Positions 7,646 through 17,223 of a stretch of DNA of 64,000 bases are shown here, in pieces; within the stretch, counting starts at the first letter, position 1, and each line of letters begins with the position of its first letter. The stretch is taken from the NCBI GenBank assembly GCA_028718185.1, contig JAQUMH010000001.1, forward strand, positions 405,186-469,185, written 5' to 3'. Made by a program: the position numbers and the translations under genes. Source of the DNA: Elusimicrobiota bacterium. Its GTDB lineage: Bacteria; Elusimicrobiota; UBA8919. The notes beneath the pieces are model-generated. The model worked only from the letters and a program-made list of their open reading frames with translations. It was not told the origin of the DNA and made no database searches.

Positions 7646-9424
7646 ATGGGCACTCCATTAGAAAAATGGGTTGAAAAACAAGCAGAATTAACTAAGCCAA
7701 AAAATATTTACTGGTGTAATGGAAGCGATGAAGAAGCAAAAAAGCTTATTAAGATAGGTCTCTCGGAAGAGCGGATTGGCGACAGCTACGTATTCCGGGA
7801 ATTAAACCAAAAAACCTACAAAAACTGTTTTTACCACAAGAGCCATCCGACAGATGTTGCAAGAACTGAACATCTGACATATGTCTGCCATCCTGATAAA
7901 AACTTAATTGGACCAAATAATAACTGGATGGAACCGGCCGAGGCAAAGAAAAAACTCACGGCGATTTCAGACGGGTGCATGCGCGGCAGAACTATGTATG
8001 TCCTTCCGTATATGATGGGAAACCCGGATTCCCCATACTCAAAAGCATGTGTCCAACTTACAGATACCGCATATGTTGCAGTAAGCATGCGCATAATGAC
8101 CCGCCTGGGAAAAAATGTAATTGAAAAAATCGGTAATTCTGAGAATTTTGTAAAAGGTCTTCATTCTATCGGTGACCTTGATCCTAATAAAAGATTTATA
8201 ATGCATTTCCCGGAAGAAAACTTTGTATGGAGTATTGGTTCCGGTTATGGCGGTAACGCTCTTTTGGGAAAAAAATGCTTTTCATTAAGAATTGCATCAT
8301 ACCAGGGTAAAAAAGAAGGCTGGTTGGCAGAACATATGATTATCATAGGTGTTGAAGACCCGTCCGGTAAAATTACATATATTGCAGCAGCTCTGCCTTC
8401 AGCATGCGGTAAAACTAATCTAGCATTGATGAGCCCATCGCTTCCTGGATACAAAATCTGGGTTTTGGGTGACGATATAGCGTGGTTACATGTTGGTGAA
8501 GACGGCAAATTGTGGGCTATTAACCCGGAAACAGGATTTTTTGGAGTGGCTCCCGGTACTTCAATGAAGACAAATCCTAATATGTTGAAAACACTAAAAG
8601 CAGGCACTTTTTACCCGACACTTTTTACTAATACTGCACTCAATACTGATACAAATGAACCGTGGTGGGAAGGACTTGACGGTGAGACACCTAACAACTT
8701 AATTGACTGGCAAGGTAAAAAATGGGAAAAATCATCAGGAACTAAAGCAGCACACCCAAATTCAAGATTTACTGTTTCTATAACACAATCACCTACGCTC
8801 TCCAAAGAATTTAATAATCCAAAAGGAGTTCCGATTTCAGCAATAATATTCGGTGGAAAACGGTCCACTACTGTTCCGCTAATTTTTGAAAGTTTTAACT
8901 GGCAACATGGCGTTTTCGTTGGTGCCGGGATGGGGTCGGAAACCACTGCAGCAGCAAGCGGGCAAGTGGGAGTTCTAAGACGTGACCCGATGGCAATGCT
9001 TCCTTTTTGCGGTTACAATATGGCGGATTATTTTAAGCATTGGCTAAACATAGGGAAAAAGATAAAAAATTCGCCAAAAATATTTTTTATTAACTGGTTT
9101 AGAACTGATGAGAAAGGTAATTTTATGTGGCCCGGTTTCGGAGAAAATATCCGTGTTTTAAAATGGATAATTGACCGGGTAAGCAGTAAAATTTCAGCAA
9201 AAGAAACATCAATTGGATTTGTACCAAACTTGGACGACATGGAACTTGCCGGATTAAATATACCTAAAGAAAATCTGAAAAAACTTTTTGAAGTTGACCC
9301 GCAACAATGGCTGGATGAAACAGGAGATATTAAAAAATTCTTAGAACAGTTTGGCGATAGAATTCCCCGGGAAATCCTGGATGAGTTAGAACTGCTAAAA
9401 AAACGACTTAGTCCTCAAAAATAA
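7646..9424 (+). CDS. pckG: Phosphoenolpyruvate carboxykinase (GTP)
   Basis: A 592-aa cytoplasmic enzyme that interconverts oxaloacetate + GTP with PEP + GDP + CO2. The GTP-class P-loop ACGKTN is at residues 253-258, followed by the metal-site segment LGDDIAWL. Upstream FPEENFVWSIGSGYGGNALL and downstream FGGKRSTTVPLIFESFNW with HGVFVGAGMGSE are signature blocks of the GTP-dependent family; length is typical (about 600 aa). It is one of two plus-strand genes, with its own consensus promoter and RBS. Its last 17 bp overlap the 3' end of the convergent PilZ gene, leaving no room for a terminator between them. Confidence 0.97.
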   Translation: MGTPLEKWVEKQAELTKPKNIYWCNGSDEEAKKLIKIGLSEERIGDSYVFRELNQKTYKNCFYHKSHPTDVARTEHLTYVCHPDKNLIGPNNNWMEPAEAKKKLTAISDGCMRGRTMYVLPYMMGNPDSPYSKACVQLTDTAYVAVSMRIMTRLGKNVIEKIGNSENFVKGLHSIGDLDPNKRFIMHFPEENFVWSIGSGYGGNALLGKKCFSLRIASYQGKKEGWLAEHMIIIGVEDPSGKITYIAAALPSACGKTNLALMSPSLPGYKIWVLGDDIAWLHVGEDGKLWAINPETGFFGVAPGTSMKTNPNMLKTLKAGTFYPTLFTNTALNTDTNEPWWEGLDGETPNNLIDWQGKKWEKSSGTKAAHPNSRFTVSITQSPTLSKEFNNPKGVPISAIIFGGKRSTTVPLIFESFNWQHGVFVGAGMGSETTAAASGQVGVLRRDPMAMLPFCGYNMADYFKHWLNIGKKIKNSPKIFFINWFRTDEKGNFMWPGFGENIRVLKWIIDRVSSKISAKETSIGFVPNLDDMELAGLNIPKENLKKLFEVDPQQWLDETGDIKKFLEQFGDRIPREILDELELLKKRLSPQK

Positions 9425-9719
9425 CTTTCTTAAACTTCATCGTATCTGAAAATTTTATTTTGGAAAATTTTATACCATAGTTGAAAAGGTTGTCTTTTTC
9501 ATCAATCCTGACAATTTCACATAATACTTCCATTGGTACATTCAACCGCATAAAAAATGGCTTTTTTTTCTCAAGTTTTACATTTGTCTCAATCGCAATA
9601 CCGGTTTTAGATAAATTAATTATACAACCTTTACCTTTTATTTCAAAACTATCGCCATCATAAATATCTGCTATTATTGTCGTAGGAAGCCGTCGATGTT
9701 TCCTTTTTTCTTTTGACAT
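9408..9719 (-). CDS. PilZ domain protein
   Basis: A 103-aa single PilZ domain, a c-di-GMP receptor. The binding residues are present: the R-x-x-x-R-like start KHRRLP (about residues 7-12) and N-L-S-x-x-G in INLSKTGIAIE (about 34-44). It lies 18 nt downstream of the response regulator/GGDEF gene and probably is co-transcribed, so signal synthesis or sensing and readout are encoded together. The target is not evident. It ends inside the last codons of pckG. Confidence 0.85.
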   Translation of the reverse strand: MSKEKRKHRRLPTTIIADIYDGDSFEIKGKGCIINLSKTGIAIETNVKLEKKKPFFMRLNVPMEVLCEIVRIDEKDNLFNYGIKFSKIKFSDTMKFKKVIFED

Positions 9720-9737
9720 CTTGCCCTCCGTTCAAAC

Positions 9738-10673
9738 TTAAATTTTTATTACAAAACTTCCTTTAGTTCTCGTAGGATCTTTTTTTGCTTTAGATTTTAA
9801 CTCGGCTATTTTCTCATTTAACATTTCAAGTGACGGAAACGGATTTTTTTCATTAGTGAGAATGCCTATTGAAACCGACATAAGCGGAAACTTTTTTAAT
9901 TTGTCTTCCCTGTCTCTCGATACAATAAAACCTCTTTTTGCGTCCTCTTCATCGTAATATTGGACAACCATCTTATCATACCTTCTTACTATATATTCAC
10001 AAATAGCATCAATCTTATCAACAGTTGTCACGAATATGAAATCATCACCGCCGATATGCCCGATAAAATCATCTGTATTCCCTGCTTCACTTATTGCTTT
10101 TTTTAAAACATCTGCAGTAAATAATATTGCATCATCACCTTTCTTAAATCCGTATAAATCGTTATATGCCTTGAAATTATCAATATCTAAATAGCAGAAT
10201 GCAATCAAACCTTTTTTTACAATACGGTTTTTAAATTCTTTTTCAATGAACATATTTCCGGGAAGATTTGTTAATGGATTGTATCCTATATCGTCAGCGC
10301 GCCTTTTTAAGTGACGTTCCAGTCTTGCTTTTAATTCCGGGAGATTAAAAGGTTTTTCAAGAAAATCATCTGCACCGAGTTCCAATCCCTTTGCCTTTTC
10401 ATCAGGTCCCATCCTGTATCCTGTATAAATAATTATCGTAATACCTGAAATCTTCGGATTAGACCGTAAACGCCGGCATACTTCATACCCGGACATTTTC
10501 GGCATCATTAAGTCGGTAAGCACAATGTCAGGCGGTGTAGTTTCAATTTTTTTTAATGCTTCTTCACCTGATGTAGCACCATCTACTTCATAACCATATA
10601 CAGTTAACGAGAATTTAAGAAAAGCAATTATCGATAAATCATCATCTATAACAAGAATCCGTTTCTTTTCCAT
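9738..10673 (-). CDS. Response regulator with GGDEF-like output domain
   Basis: A 311-aa PleD-like protein. Receiver domain about 1-120: acidic pocket D10-D12, phospho-acceptor Asp54 (VLTDLMMPKM) and Lys107 (EKPF). GGDEF domain about 135-305: YLDIDNFKAYNDLYGFKKGDD is canonical, but the signature reads GGDDF (208-212), so the catalytic Glu is Asp. The allosteric R-x-x-D I-site is lost (NTDD). It may be a weak or inactive diguanylate cyclase acting as a GTP or c-di-GMP sensor; activity cannot be decided from sequence. No partner histidine kinase is in view. It precedes the PilZ gene. Confidence 0.88.
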   Translation of the reverse strand: MEKKRILVIDDDLSIIAFLKFSLTVYGYEVDGATSGEEALKKIETTPPDIVLTDLMMPKMSGYEVCRRLRSNPKISGITIIIYTGYRMGPDEKAKGLELGADDFLEKPFNLPELKARLERHLKRRADDIGYNPLTNLPGNMFIEKEFKNRIVKKGLIAFCYLDIDNFKAYNDLYGFKKGDDAILFTADVLKKAISEAGNTDDFIGHIGGDDFIFVTTVDKIDAICEYIVRRYDKMVVQYYDEEDAKRGFIVSRDREDKLKKFPLMSVSIGILTNEKNPFPSLEMLNEKIAELKSKAKKDPTRTKGSFVIKI

Positions 10674-10731
10674 AAAAACACTAAATAAACATTACAAAAA
10701 CTCTTATATTCAACTTTATCTCACTATCCGA

Positions 10732-10759
10732 ATTATACAAAAAAATACTGAAATTGCAA
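10732..10759 (-). promoter_or_regulatory. Promoter of the GGDEF/PilZ pair
   Basis: On the minus strand TTGCAA (10754-10759), 16-nt spacer, TATAAT (10732-10737), giving a leader of about 50 nt to the ATG at 10673. Confidence 0.6.
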
Positions 10760-10816
10760 CAAAAAAAACATCTTAAAATTAGAATATGCTTCTCTTTTCC
10801 CTTCACTATTCGAATC

Positions 10817-10915
10817 CACTAATTCACTAATCAACTAATTAACTAGCACCATAAGATGGTGCAACTACATCGGATATTTGACTTTGGACTAAGGACTACG
10901 CACTCATTTGACTAA
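10817..10915. repeat. Two short tandem repeats around an AAG-loop hairpin
   Basis: At 10817-10846 CTAAT-based units of 7-8 bp; at 10846-10862 the hairpin GCACCAT-AAG-ATGGTGC with tail AACTACA (copy 2 of that family); at 10877-10915 GGACTAA-type units of 7 bp. The last array runs through the stop codon of the surface protein gene at 10904, so it changes the very end of that gene. Confidence 0.65.
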
Positions 10916-13900
10916 CCCTATCTTGCCGGTCTTCTTGTTACCAGCACCATCTTCTATCTTGTAAATATATACTCCTCTGCCTACTTTGTCACCATCGTCA
11001 TTCTTACCATTCCACTCTATCCAACCAAAATTACCATAATCCATCTCTTTCAATTCTCGTACCAATTCTCCAGCTACACTATACAACTTCATTATGCTGT
11101 TTACTGGTATGTTTATTACTTTTAACTTACCCTGTACCGCTGTATTTGGATTATACGGGTTAGGATAAACTTTTATATTACTCATATCTGCAAATACATA
11201 ACTACCCAATATTCGGTATGTTGAGAAGTGTTTAACTGTTGCCGTTACTGTATTGTTTGCTTTATCTACTATCTGTCCACCTGCAACCAAATCCCAATCT
11301 GTCCCGGTCCAGTAATATATCCTAAGTCCATCCTCGTTTAATGTTCCTATATCCGCTGCTGTGTATGGTATCGTTATGTTCACTGCCCTTGTGAACGTCT
11401 GGTTTTGCAGTGTTGGAGCACTTTCACCAAATGTTAACTCGCCAAAATCATAACATATTGGATTAACTGTATTTACATATCTCATTGTGTTTCCTACTGC
11501 CGAAGGTACACTTGTTGGTATTGCTGCAAGATACTTGTTCGCAGACAGGACTCCTGCCGGTATCAATATCTTTAGCCCGTTGGCACCCCGTATTGTTCCA
11601 CCTTGATAACCAACTAACTTTGAAATATACATATCACTAAACCTTATCACTACCGGCGCTGTCGTATCACCACTTAACTCTACCGTATCTAGATCACTAC
11701 GGAATGGAATTGAAACATCCTTCTCACCTGCATCTGCCTCAATTAACGTTTCATCAACAGTATTCAATTCAATACCCTTGCTGTTCTTTGTTTTAAGAGT
11801 TAGGGTTCCTGTGTAATCCTTTGCTATGATATTATCACCTTCATCCAAATTATATACCTGCAACCAGAACTTCAAACTTGCAGGTGTTGTTAAATCATCG
11901 TAGTAATATTTATATATTCTGTGTTTTATGTTGTTGTTATATGTCTTAAAACTGTATTGTGCTGAGGTTGCAAGGTTACCGAATGAATCACGGCTATAAA
12001 CCCTGTAATAATAGGTCGTTCCTTTCTTTAACTCACTAAGGCTTACATTGTGGATATTTACAAGTATTGTATTCAATGTAGTTGTGCTATCCATTGTCGT
12101 TGTAAGTCCATATTCTACCTGCGAATCTGAGTTCTCATCAGTATTCCAGGTTATTACAGCAGTATTTGTTGATACCCCAGCTGTTATATTGCTAATTATC
12201 GGCGGATTAGAGTCATTTGCAATCGTCGTAAAAGTATAATCATCAGTCGTTGTTGGGTTATCACTTATATCCGCTGTTACAATCCTGTAATGATAGACTG
12301 TCTTTTCAGTAAGGCTACTTAGTATAACACTGTGGTTGGTTACACCACCCGTATCTGCTAATGTCGTAGTACTACCATATGGTAGGATTGTTCCGTAATG
12401 CACCTTACTGTTGGCTAACTCATTAGTTGTCCATGTTATTACTGCTCCACTGCCGGTTATGTTGGTTGGTGTTACTCCACTTACTATTGGTGGTGTTGTA
12501 TCGGTAGCGCTGGTCTTTATTATATTTATATAGTTGAAATTACCACAGGAATCTGCTGTTCCACTTTCCATCACCAATTTCATAACCTGTGTGCCGCTGG
12601 TAAGCATTACTCCGGTGGATGTGAACGTTGTCCATGTTTGCCATCCGCCTGTATTATATACGGTGGTTGACTTTGTGACATAGGTTGGTGTGCCATTATG
12701 TGAGCCAAATTCAAGATGAACAGGTCCATAGACAGCTGAGCCACCTGCTACTCTTAATACTACTTTATATTCTCCGCCTTGCTGGACGTTTATGCTGTAT
12801 TCAAGCCACTCGCCAGGGTATGTCCATCCTATATCGTATCCTCCTCCAATGTCTGTTGTCGCTTCTACATCTACTCCTTCCGTTGTCCTGTATACCCCGC
12901 CTCCTTGATTAGCGGATTCCGTATCATAGTATGCTTCGCCTTGACCTAATACTCCATCAGTCATCATGTCAAAATTCTCTAGTTGTATTGTTGTTGTTCC
13001 TGAACTTATATTCCACGCTACCCCAGCAGGATATGCCTGCTGAGTATGTGTATGAGCGATTGGACTATTGGACACTAATGACCAGTTATTTTTTTCATCT
13101 GCCGCTTTTATAGCAAAATAATAAGTTGTGTTGGAACTTAAGCCTGTTATGGTATAGGTCTGGTTTGTATTATATATTTGCGGTATAGGTTCACCTGTCA
13201 CCAATGTTGCTGTATTCCAACTGCTTTCCGTGATTGCTAAATTCGTATACCTTATATCATATGTTGTTGCTGTGCCTACTGTTCCATTATCACCAGGCGC
13301 GCACCAATTTAATATTACACTGTTACTGCCTATACTGCTTACTGCTAAAGTGGTTATTACTGAAGGTGATATTGTGTCTTGTAAATAAGTTACATCGGGT
13401 GCATCTATCGGTGTTGTAGGACCTCCGATAGCTGATGCATTATAAATATCCTTAGCCTCAAAATAATATGTATAATCTGTTCCGGCCGAAAGCATTGTTG
13501 AAAAACTGTATATTGCTCCTGAAATACAGGTGCCTGTTTCATAAGTCATTGTAAACGGAGAATCTGAAATTTCTTCTCCGTCTTTCTTGATGTGTAATTT
13601 TGGAGTTCCTTGTTTTGGAATGTCCCAATCTGCATCTGTATACTTTACTCTAAAAGTGAAAATTGTCTCTGTTGTACCTGTTTCTTGACTTAATCCATCA
13701 GAAATATAATTAGAAGTCTCTCCTGTCCAGGAAAGAGTAGGGACAGTATTACTAGTTGGCTTGTAATAAGGCGCACATAAAGGATCTCCTATTATTACTG
13801 CTTTCCAATTGACATATGGACATGCCATATAAAAACTTTCCGCTAAATTGTATCCGGAAGTATATCTACCAAGTAATACCTCGGATTCAGTTACAGCATC

Positions 13901-14890
13901 AGCATACGGCTCACTTACAAATCCACAAACCCCTGTAATCCCTTTAATTATCAAATCTGCTATTAAAGATTGGCCCGTATAATTAGGCCAACCAGCCGGT
14001 AAATTAAAAGTTCTGCCGCTTGATGAAACAAAACTGTCCCCTAAAGAACCCGGACGGAATGAATTATTCTGATATTTTGATAATGAAAAATCCGCCCCTT
14101 CATTGCTACCCCAACTATAATATCCCATTAAATTAGAATATCCTGTTAAAAAAGTACTGGTATTATCATAAACTGTCTGATATCCATTGGCTACTAAATA
14201 ATTTGACCCTGCTTCCATCATATTCACTGCTGATGGATAATTGGGATTTCCATCAAAAAGAAACGTACCTGTAGAACTACTGGCATTAACTGAATTATCT
14301 ATTAAAGTTTTTACTTGTTCTACTGTGTAACCATCTAAACGGGTTACAAGATATAAATTATAACCATTATATGCTGTCTGGTGAGAAAATGATTCTTCTC
14401 TTGCTGTGCCTGTATTATACCACCAGTTTCTCGTATCATATGGATTAGTTTGTCTATCTGCAACTGTTGTAGTTGTAAGATTAACACTATTATCTATACA
14501 AACAAGTTCGTTACAAACAGAAAAATTGGAACAAGTTAATGGTGTTCCTTTGGTAAGTACAATGAAGTCGATTTTGCTGTGCAGATTATTATTTGTTATC
14601 CAATTTTTTATGGCTGTAGCTAAATTCGTATATTCTGTCTCATCAACCGCTTCATTTGTACTGCCTGTATAGTGCATTATATTTATATCCGGGATGTTCC
14701 TTTTAATTTTGTAATAAGCTGCTATATCTTTTGAATACTGACTATTATCATTTACTACCACAAGTACTCTGTCGGGGCTGGGTCTTGTAGGTAATATTGT
14801 CGTCCATCCATATAGGAAATTACTGTAAGTTATAAAAATAAATAACAAAAATATTTTATCTAATTTAATTTTAAAATTAACAACTGACAT
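10904..14890 (-). CDS. Giant multidomain surface protein (TIGR03790-like)
   Basis: A 1328-aa predicted exported protein. After a signal peptide (KIFLLFIFITYSNFLYG) come: a domain resembling TIGR03790 (VLVVVNDNSQYSKDIAAYY; about 30-385), a fibronectin type III domain (about 510-620), a CBM6-like carbohydrate-binding module (YPGEWLEYSINVQQGGEYK; about 625-790), two FN3/phosphatase-N-like domains with WTTNELANSKVHYG and WNTDENSDSQVEYG (about 800-985), and a FlgD/Por-type C-terminal domain with VYPNPYNPNT and GVYIYKIEDG (about 1235-1328). The tail suggests export and anchoring by a T9SS-like route. The start is uncertain: an upstream TTG (14935) and ATG (14902) are in frame; the chosen ATG gives the cleanest signal peptide. 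Confidence 0.75.
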   Translation of the reverse strand: MSVVNFKIKLDKIFLLFIFITYSNFLYGWTTILPTRPSPDRVLVVVNDNSQYSKDIAAYYKIKRNIPDINIMHYTGSTNEAVDETEYTNLATAIKNWITNNNLHSKIDFIVLTKGTPLTCSNFSVCNELVCIDNSVNLTTTTVADRQTNPYDTRNWWYNTGTAREESFSHQTAYNGYNLYLVTRLDGYTVEQVKTLIDNSVNASSSTGTFLFDGNPNYPSAVNMMEAGSNYLVANGYQTVYDNTSTFLTGYSNLMGYYSWGSNEGADFSLSKYQNNSFRPGSLGDSFVSSSGRTFNLPAGWPNYTGQSLIADLIIKGITGVCGFVSEPYADAVTESEVLLGRYTSGYNLAESFYMACPYVNWKAVIIGDPLCAPYYKPTSNTVPTLSWTGETSNYISDGLSQETGTTETIFTFRVKYTDADWDIPKQGTPKLHIKKDGEEISDSPFTMTYETGTCISGAIYSFSTMLSAGTDYTYYFEAKDIYNASAIGGPTTPIDAPDVTYLQDTISPSVITTLAVSSIGSNSVILNWCAPGDNGTVGTATTYDIRYTNLAITESSWNTATLVTGEPIPQIYNTNQTYTITGLSSNTTYYFAIKAADEKNNWSLVSNSPIAHTHTQQAYPAGVAWNISSGTTTIQLENFDMMTDGVLGQGEAYYDTESANQGGGVYRTTEGVDVEATTDIGGGYDIGWTYPGEWLEYSINVQQGGEYKVVLRVAGGSAVYGPVHLEFGSHNGTPTYVTKSTTVYNTGGWQTWTTFTSTGVMLTSGTQVMKLVMESGTADSCGNFNYINIIKTSATDTTPPIVSGVTPTNITGSGAVITWTTNELANSKVHYGTILPYGSTTTLADTGGVTNHSVILSSLTEKTVYHYRIVTADISDNPTTTDDYTFTTIANDSNPPIISNITAGVSTNTAVITWNTDENSDSQVEYGLTTTMDSTTTLNTILVNIHNVSLSELKKGTTYYYRVYSRDSFGNLATSAQYSFKTYNNNIKHRIYKYYYDDLTTPASLKFWLQVYNLDEGDNIIAKDYTGTLTLKTKNSKGIELNTVDETLIEADAGEKDVSIPFRSDLDTVELSGDTTAPVVIRFSDMYISKLVGYQGGTIRGANGLKILIPAGVLSANKYLAAIPTSVPSAVGNTMRYVNTVNPICYDFGELTFGESAPTLQNQTFTRAVNITIPYTAADIGTLNEDGLRIYYWTGTDWDLVAGGQIVDKANNTVTATVKHFSTYRILGSYVFADMSNIKVYPNPYNPNTAVQGKLKVINIPVNSIMKLYSVAGELVRELKEMDYGNFGWIEWNGKNDDGDKVGRGVYIYKIEDGAGNKKTGKIGLVK

Positions 14891-15011
14891 ATCTTGCACC
14901 ATATCAACTTTTTGCCTTTGACAATTTGAATCCAACTATCCTTTATATTTACAATTTATTGATTGCTTTTTGTGAGACTGTTACCCAAGTCAAATTAAGT
15001 TTATTGTTGGT

Positions 15012-15085
15012 GTCATTGCGAATGAAATGAAGTAATCTCGTAATTTTTACATAAAGATTGCCACGGGCTTTGCCCCCGCAATGAC
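15012..15085. repeat. ATTGCGAG inverted-repeat element, 74 bp
   Basis: GTCATTGCG (15012) and CGCAATGAC (15077-15085) form perfect 9-bp ends; the inside contains AGTAATCTCG and AAGATTGCC as in the other copies. It lies in the 14891-15146 gap. Confidence 0.7.
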
Positions 15086-15146
15086 GTTTTGCGACTTTTG
15101 CAACTGATTCTTGTCAAATTTAAAGAGAATTGTAGTTATACTAATA

Positions 15147-15971
15147 TTAGAATTGGTAGCCCAATCCTTTTTTTTCTATTTTCTGCATATTTTTTAAGAC
15201 AGAAATACCGGTATTTATATGTAAATCAGTATATTTTTCAAACACGACTCTTGCACTCTCGTTAGTTTTTATACCTTCTTTTTTTAAAGGAATATCCGAT
15301 ATAAGCATAAGCGCACCTATCGGTACTAATTTGGCAAATCCAACAGTAAATAAGGTTGCACATTCCATATCAATTGCCTGTACTCTTTCACTTAATAGAT
15401 TTTTCTTAAAATCTTCGTTAAATTCCCAGAAACGGACATTAGTTGTATGAATGACACCGGTATGATAGGTTAAACTTCGCCGTTCTAATTCTTCACATAT
15501 AACACGTTGTATAACAAAAGAACTCAGCGCAGGACATTGTGAAGGCAAATATTCGTTAGAAGTTCCCTCGCCTCTTATCGCCGCAACAGGATTAAAAAAA
15601 TCACCTACCTCATACTCTTCCCTTAAACCCCCGCACATTCCTAGCATAACTACTGCTTTTGGTTTTATAAAAGATAGTAATTCTACAATCAAAGCAGCAA
15701 CAGGAGAACCGACACTATAATCAATAATTGATATTTTTTCTTTTTTGTTATGACAGGCCCTCATAACCGAACCATGCATAAGCGGTTGTTTGGACATTTC
15801 ACTGAATATGTCTACGTAAAGTTTAAAATTTGTAAGAAGAATATACGGCTGAAATTCACTTTTTGAACTACCGGTGTATCGTTCGAGTGTACTAATACCG
15901 ACTCTATCCCGTGAGTATTGGTCTATTTGTTCCAATGCTTCTTTTGTTAAATTTGATTTTGAATCACCCAC
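15147..15971 (-). CDS. amn: AMP nucleosidase
   Basis: A 274-aa purine nucleoside phosphorylase-superfamily enzyme, most like the catalytic part of AMP nucleosidase (AMP + H2O to adenine + ribose 5-phosphate). AVVMLGMCGGLREEYEVGDF is the phosphate/ribose-site block and AIDMECATLFTVGF the purine-site block with its conserved Glu; the following SDIPL fits the catalytic Asp. The short length matches the compact amn form. The start is GTG at 15971, preceded by GGAGG that lies in the last codons of the TerC gene, so translation is coupled. It is the last gene of the glmU-led cluster. Confidence 0.85.
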   Translation of the reverse strand: MGDSKSNLTKEALEQIDQYSRDRVGISTLERYTGSSKSEFQPYILLTNFKLYVDIFSEMSKQPLMHGSVMRACHNKKEKISIIDYSVGSPVAALIVELLSFIKPKAVVMLGMCGGLREEYEVGDFFNPVAAIRGEGTSNEYLPSQCPALSSFVIQRVICEELERRSLTYHTGVIHTTNVRFWEFNEDFKKNLLSERVQAIDMECATLFTVGFAKLVPIGALMLISDIPLKKEGIKTNESARVVFEKYTDLHINTGISVLKNMQKIEKKGLGYQF

Positions 15972-15973
15972 AT

Positions 15974-16891
15974 TTACCTCCGCTCGTTTGTTTTTAAAAT
16001 TGAAATAATTATAGAAAAAGAAAGGATTGCCGTTACTACACCCAAAGCAATCCCAATGGGAATTTTATAAAAATCAGATACCAACATCTTTACTCCTATG
16101 AATATAAGGATAGCTGAAAGTCCATAGCTAAGAAAGTAAAACATTTTCATAATTCCGGCAAGTGCGAAAAACAATGCCCTCAACCCCAAAACAGCAAAGA
16201 TGTTTGATGTATAAACAATAAACGGATTGTTTGTAATTCCTAAAACGGCAGGTATAGAATCAACTGCAAAAACAATATCGGTGGTTTCAATAACAATTAC
16301 AACTATCAGTAAAGGAGTAGCAATATACTTTCCTGCTCTTTTTATAAAAAACTTATCTTCTTCGTAATTTTCAGTAGTGTTAAATAATTTACGGAATACT
16401 TTCAGAATTATATTTTTCTCAGGATGCATCTCTTTTTTCTCTTTAGAAAACATTTTAATTCCGGTATAAATTAAAAAAACACCGAATAAATATATCGCCC
16501 AGCTAAATCTTTGAATTATTGCTATACCTGCAAATATAAAAATACCTCTTATAATTAGCGCTCCTATAATACCATAAAAAAGAACTTTATGCTGATATTT
16601 AGAAGGTACTTTGAAATATGAAAATATTATCAAAAAAACAAAAAGGTTATCTACACTCAAAGATCTTTCTATAAGATATCCTGCAAAAAACTTTAATGCT
16701 GTTTCCATACCAAGTAAAAAATAAATCCCAATATTAAAGAGAAGTGCCACTAAAACCCAAAAAACACTTAATTTCAATGATTCTTTAAGACTTATCTCAT
16801 GTGCTTTTTTTGTAAAAACACCCAAATCCAAAAGAAGCATTTCAACGATTACTACCGCAAAAATAATCCATAATAATGTCTGGTTAACCAT
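15974..16891 (-). CDS. TerC family membrane protein
   Basis: A 305-aa integral membrane protein with about 8-9 helices. The TerC signatures are present: IERSLSVDNLFVFLIIF and ETTDIVFAVDSIPAVLGI with membrane-embedded acidic residues. Bacterial TerC/Alx/MeeF members are linked to manganese export. RBS AAGGAAA precedes the ATG. The gene sits 17 nt after a GDT1-family gene, also a Mn exporter family, which supports manganese homeostasis over tellurite resistance; no other ter genes are nearby. The substrate is inferred. Confidence 0.85.
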   Translation of the reverse strand: MVNQTLLWIIFAVVIVEMLLLDLGVFTKKAHEISLKESLKLSVFWVLVALLFNIGIYFLLGMETALKFFAGYLIERSLSVDNLFVFLIIFSYFKVPSKYQHKVLFYGIIGALIIRGIFIFAGIAIIQRFSWAIYLFGVFLIYTGIKMFSKEKKEMHPEKNIILKVFRKLFNTTENYEEDKFFIKRAGKYIATPLLIVVIVIETTDIVFAVDSIPAVLGITNNPFIVYTSNIFAVLGLRALFFALAGIMKMFYFLSYGLSAILIFIGVKMLVSDFYKIPIGIALGVVTAILSFSIIISILKTNERR

Positions 16892-16908
16892 TGAATTTCC
16901 TTAATGAA

Positions 16909-17181
16909 TTAAATTACACCTAACAGTATCAAAACGCCAATAACAACAAAAAAACAACCTGACGCAATCTGAATGTAGTGTTGAGGAACCAACTTATAGA
17001 TTACTTCACCAAAAACAATAGCAAGAATCGTTGCAAGAGCATAACCTAAAACAGATGCACAAAATACAAGATACGGCATTTTTGACTTTGAAACAAGGGA
17101 AAGATTAGCAAGCTGCGTTTTATCGCCCATTTCTGTTAAAAATATCATTCCAAAACTAGTAAAAAATATTTTCCAATCCAT
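16909..17181 (-). CDS. Half-size GDT1/TMEM165 (UPF0016) transporter
   Basis: A 90-aa membrane protein with three predicted helices and the family motif E-x-G-D-K-T in FLTEMGDKTQLANLSLV (about residues 14-30). Full GDT1 proteins contain two such halves; this has one, so it probably works as a homodimer or needs a missing partner. The family exports Mn2+/Ca2+. The ATG at 17181 is preferred because GAGG lies upstream, over the GTG two codons earlier. It follows pth (42-nt gap) and precedes terC. Confidence 0.82.
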   Translation of the reverse strand: MDWKIFFTSFGMIFLTEMGDKTQLANLSLVSKSKMPYLVFCASVLGYALATILAIVFGEVIYKLVPQHYIQIASGCFFVVIGVLILLGVI

Positions 17182-17223
17182 AAACACCTCGCTGATATAC
17201 GCAGAAACTTCAACATCAATCCT

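Noticed and set aside
7749-8946. Long minus-strand open frames inside pckG
   Set aside because: They overlap strongly conserved PEPCK sequence, have no RBS and show no family motif; they mirror the codon pattern of pckG.
15974-16891. TerC as part of a tellurite-resistance operon
   Set aside because: No terA, terB, terD, terE or terZ nearby; the neighbour is a GDT1-family gene and the cluster is housekeeping.
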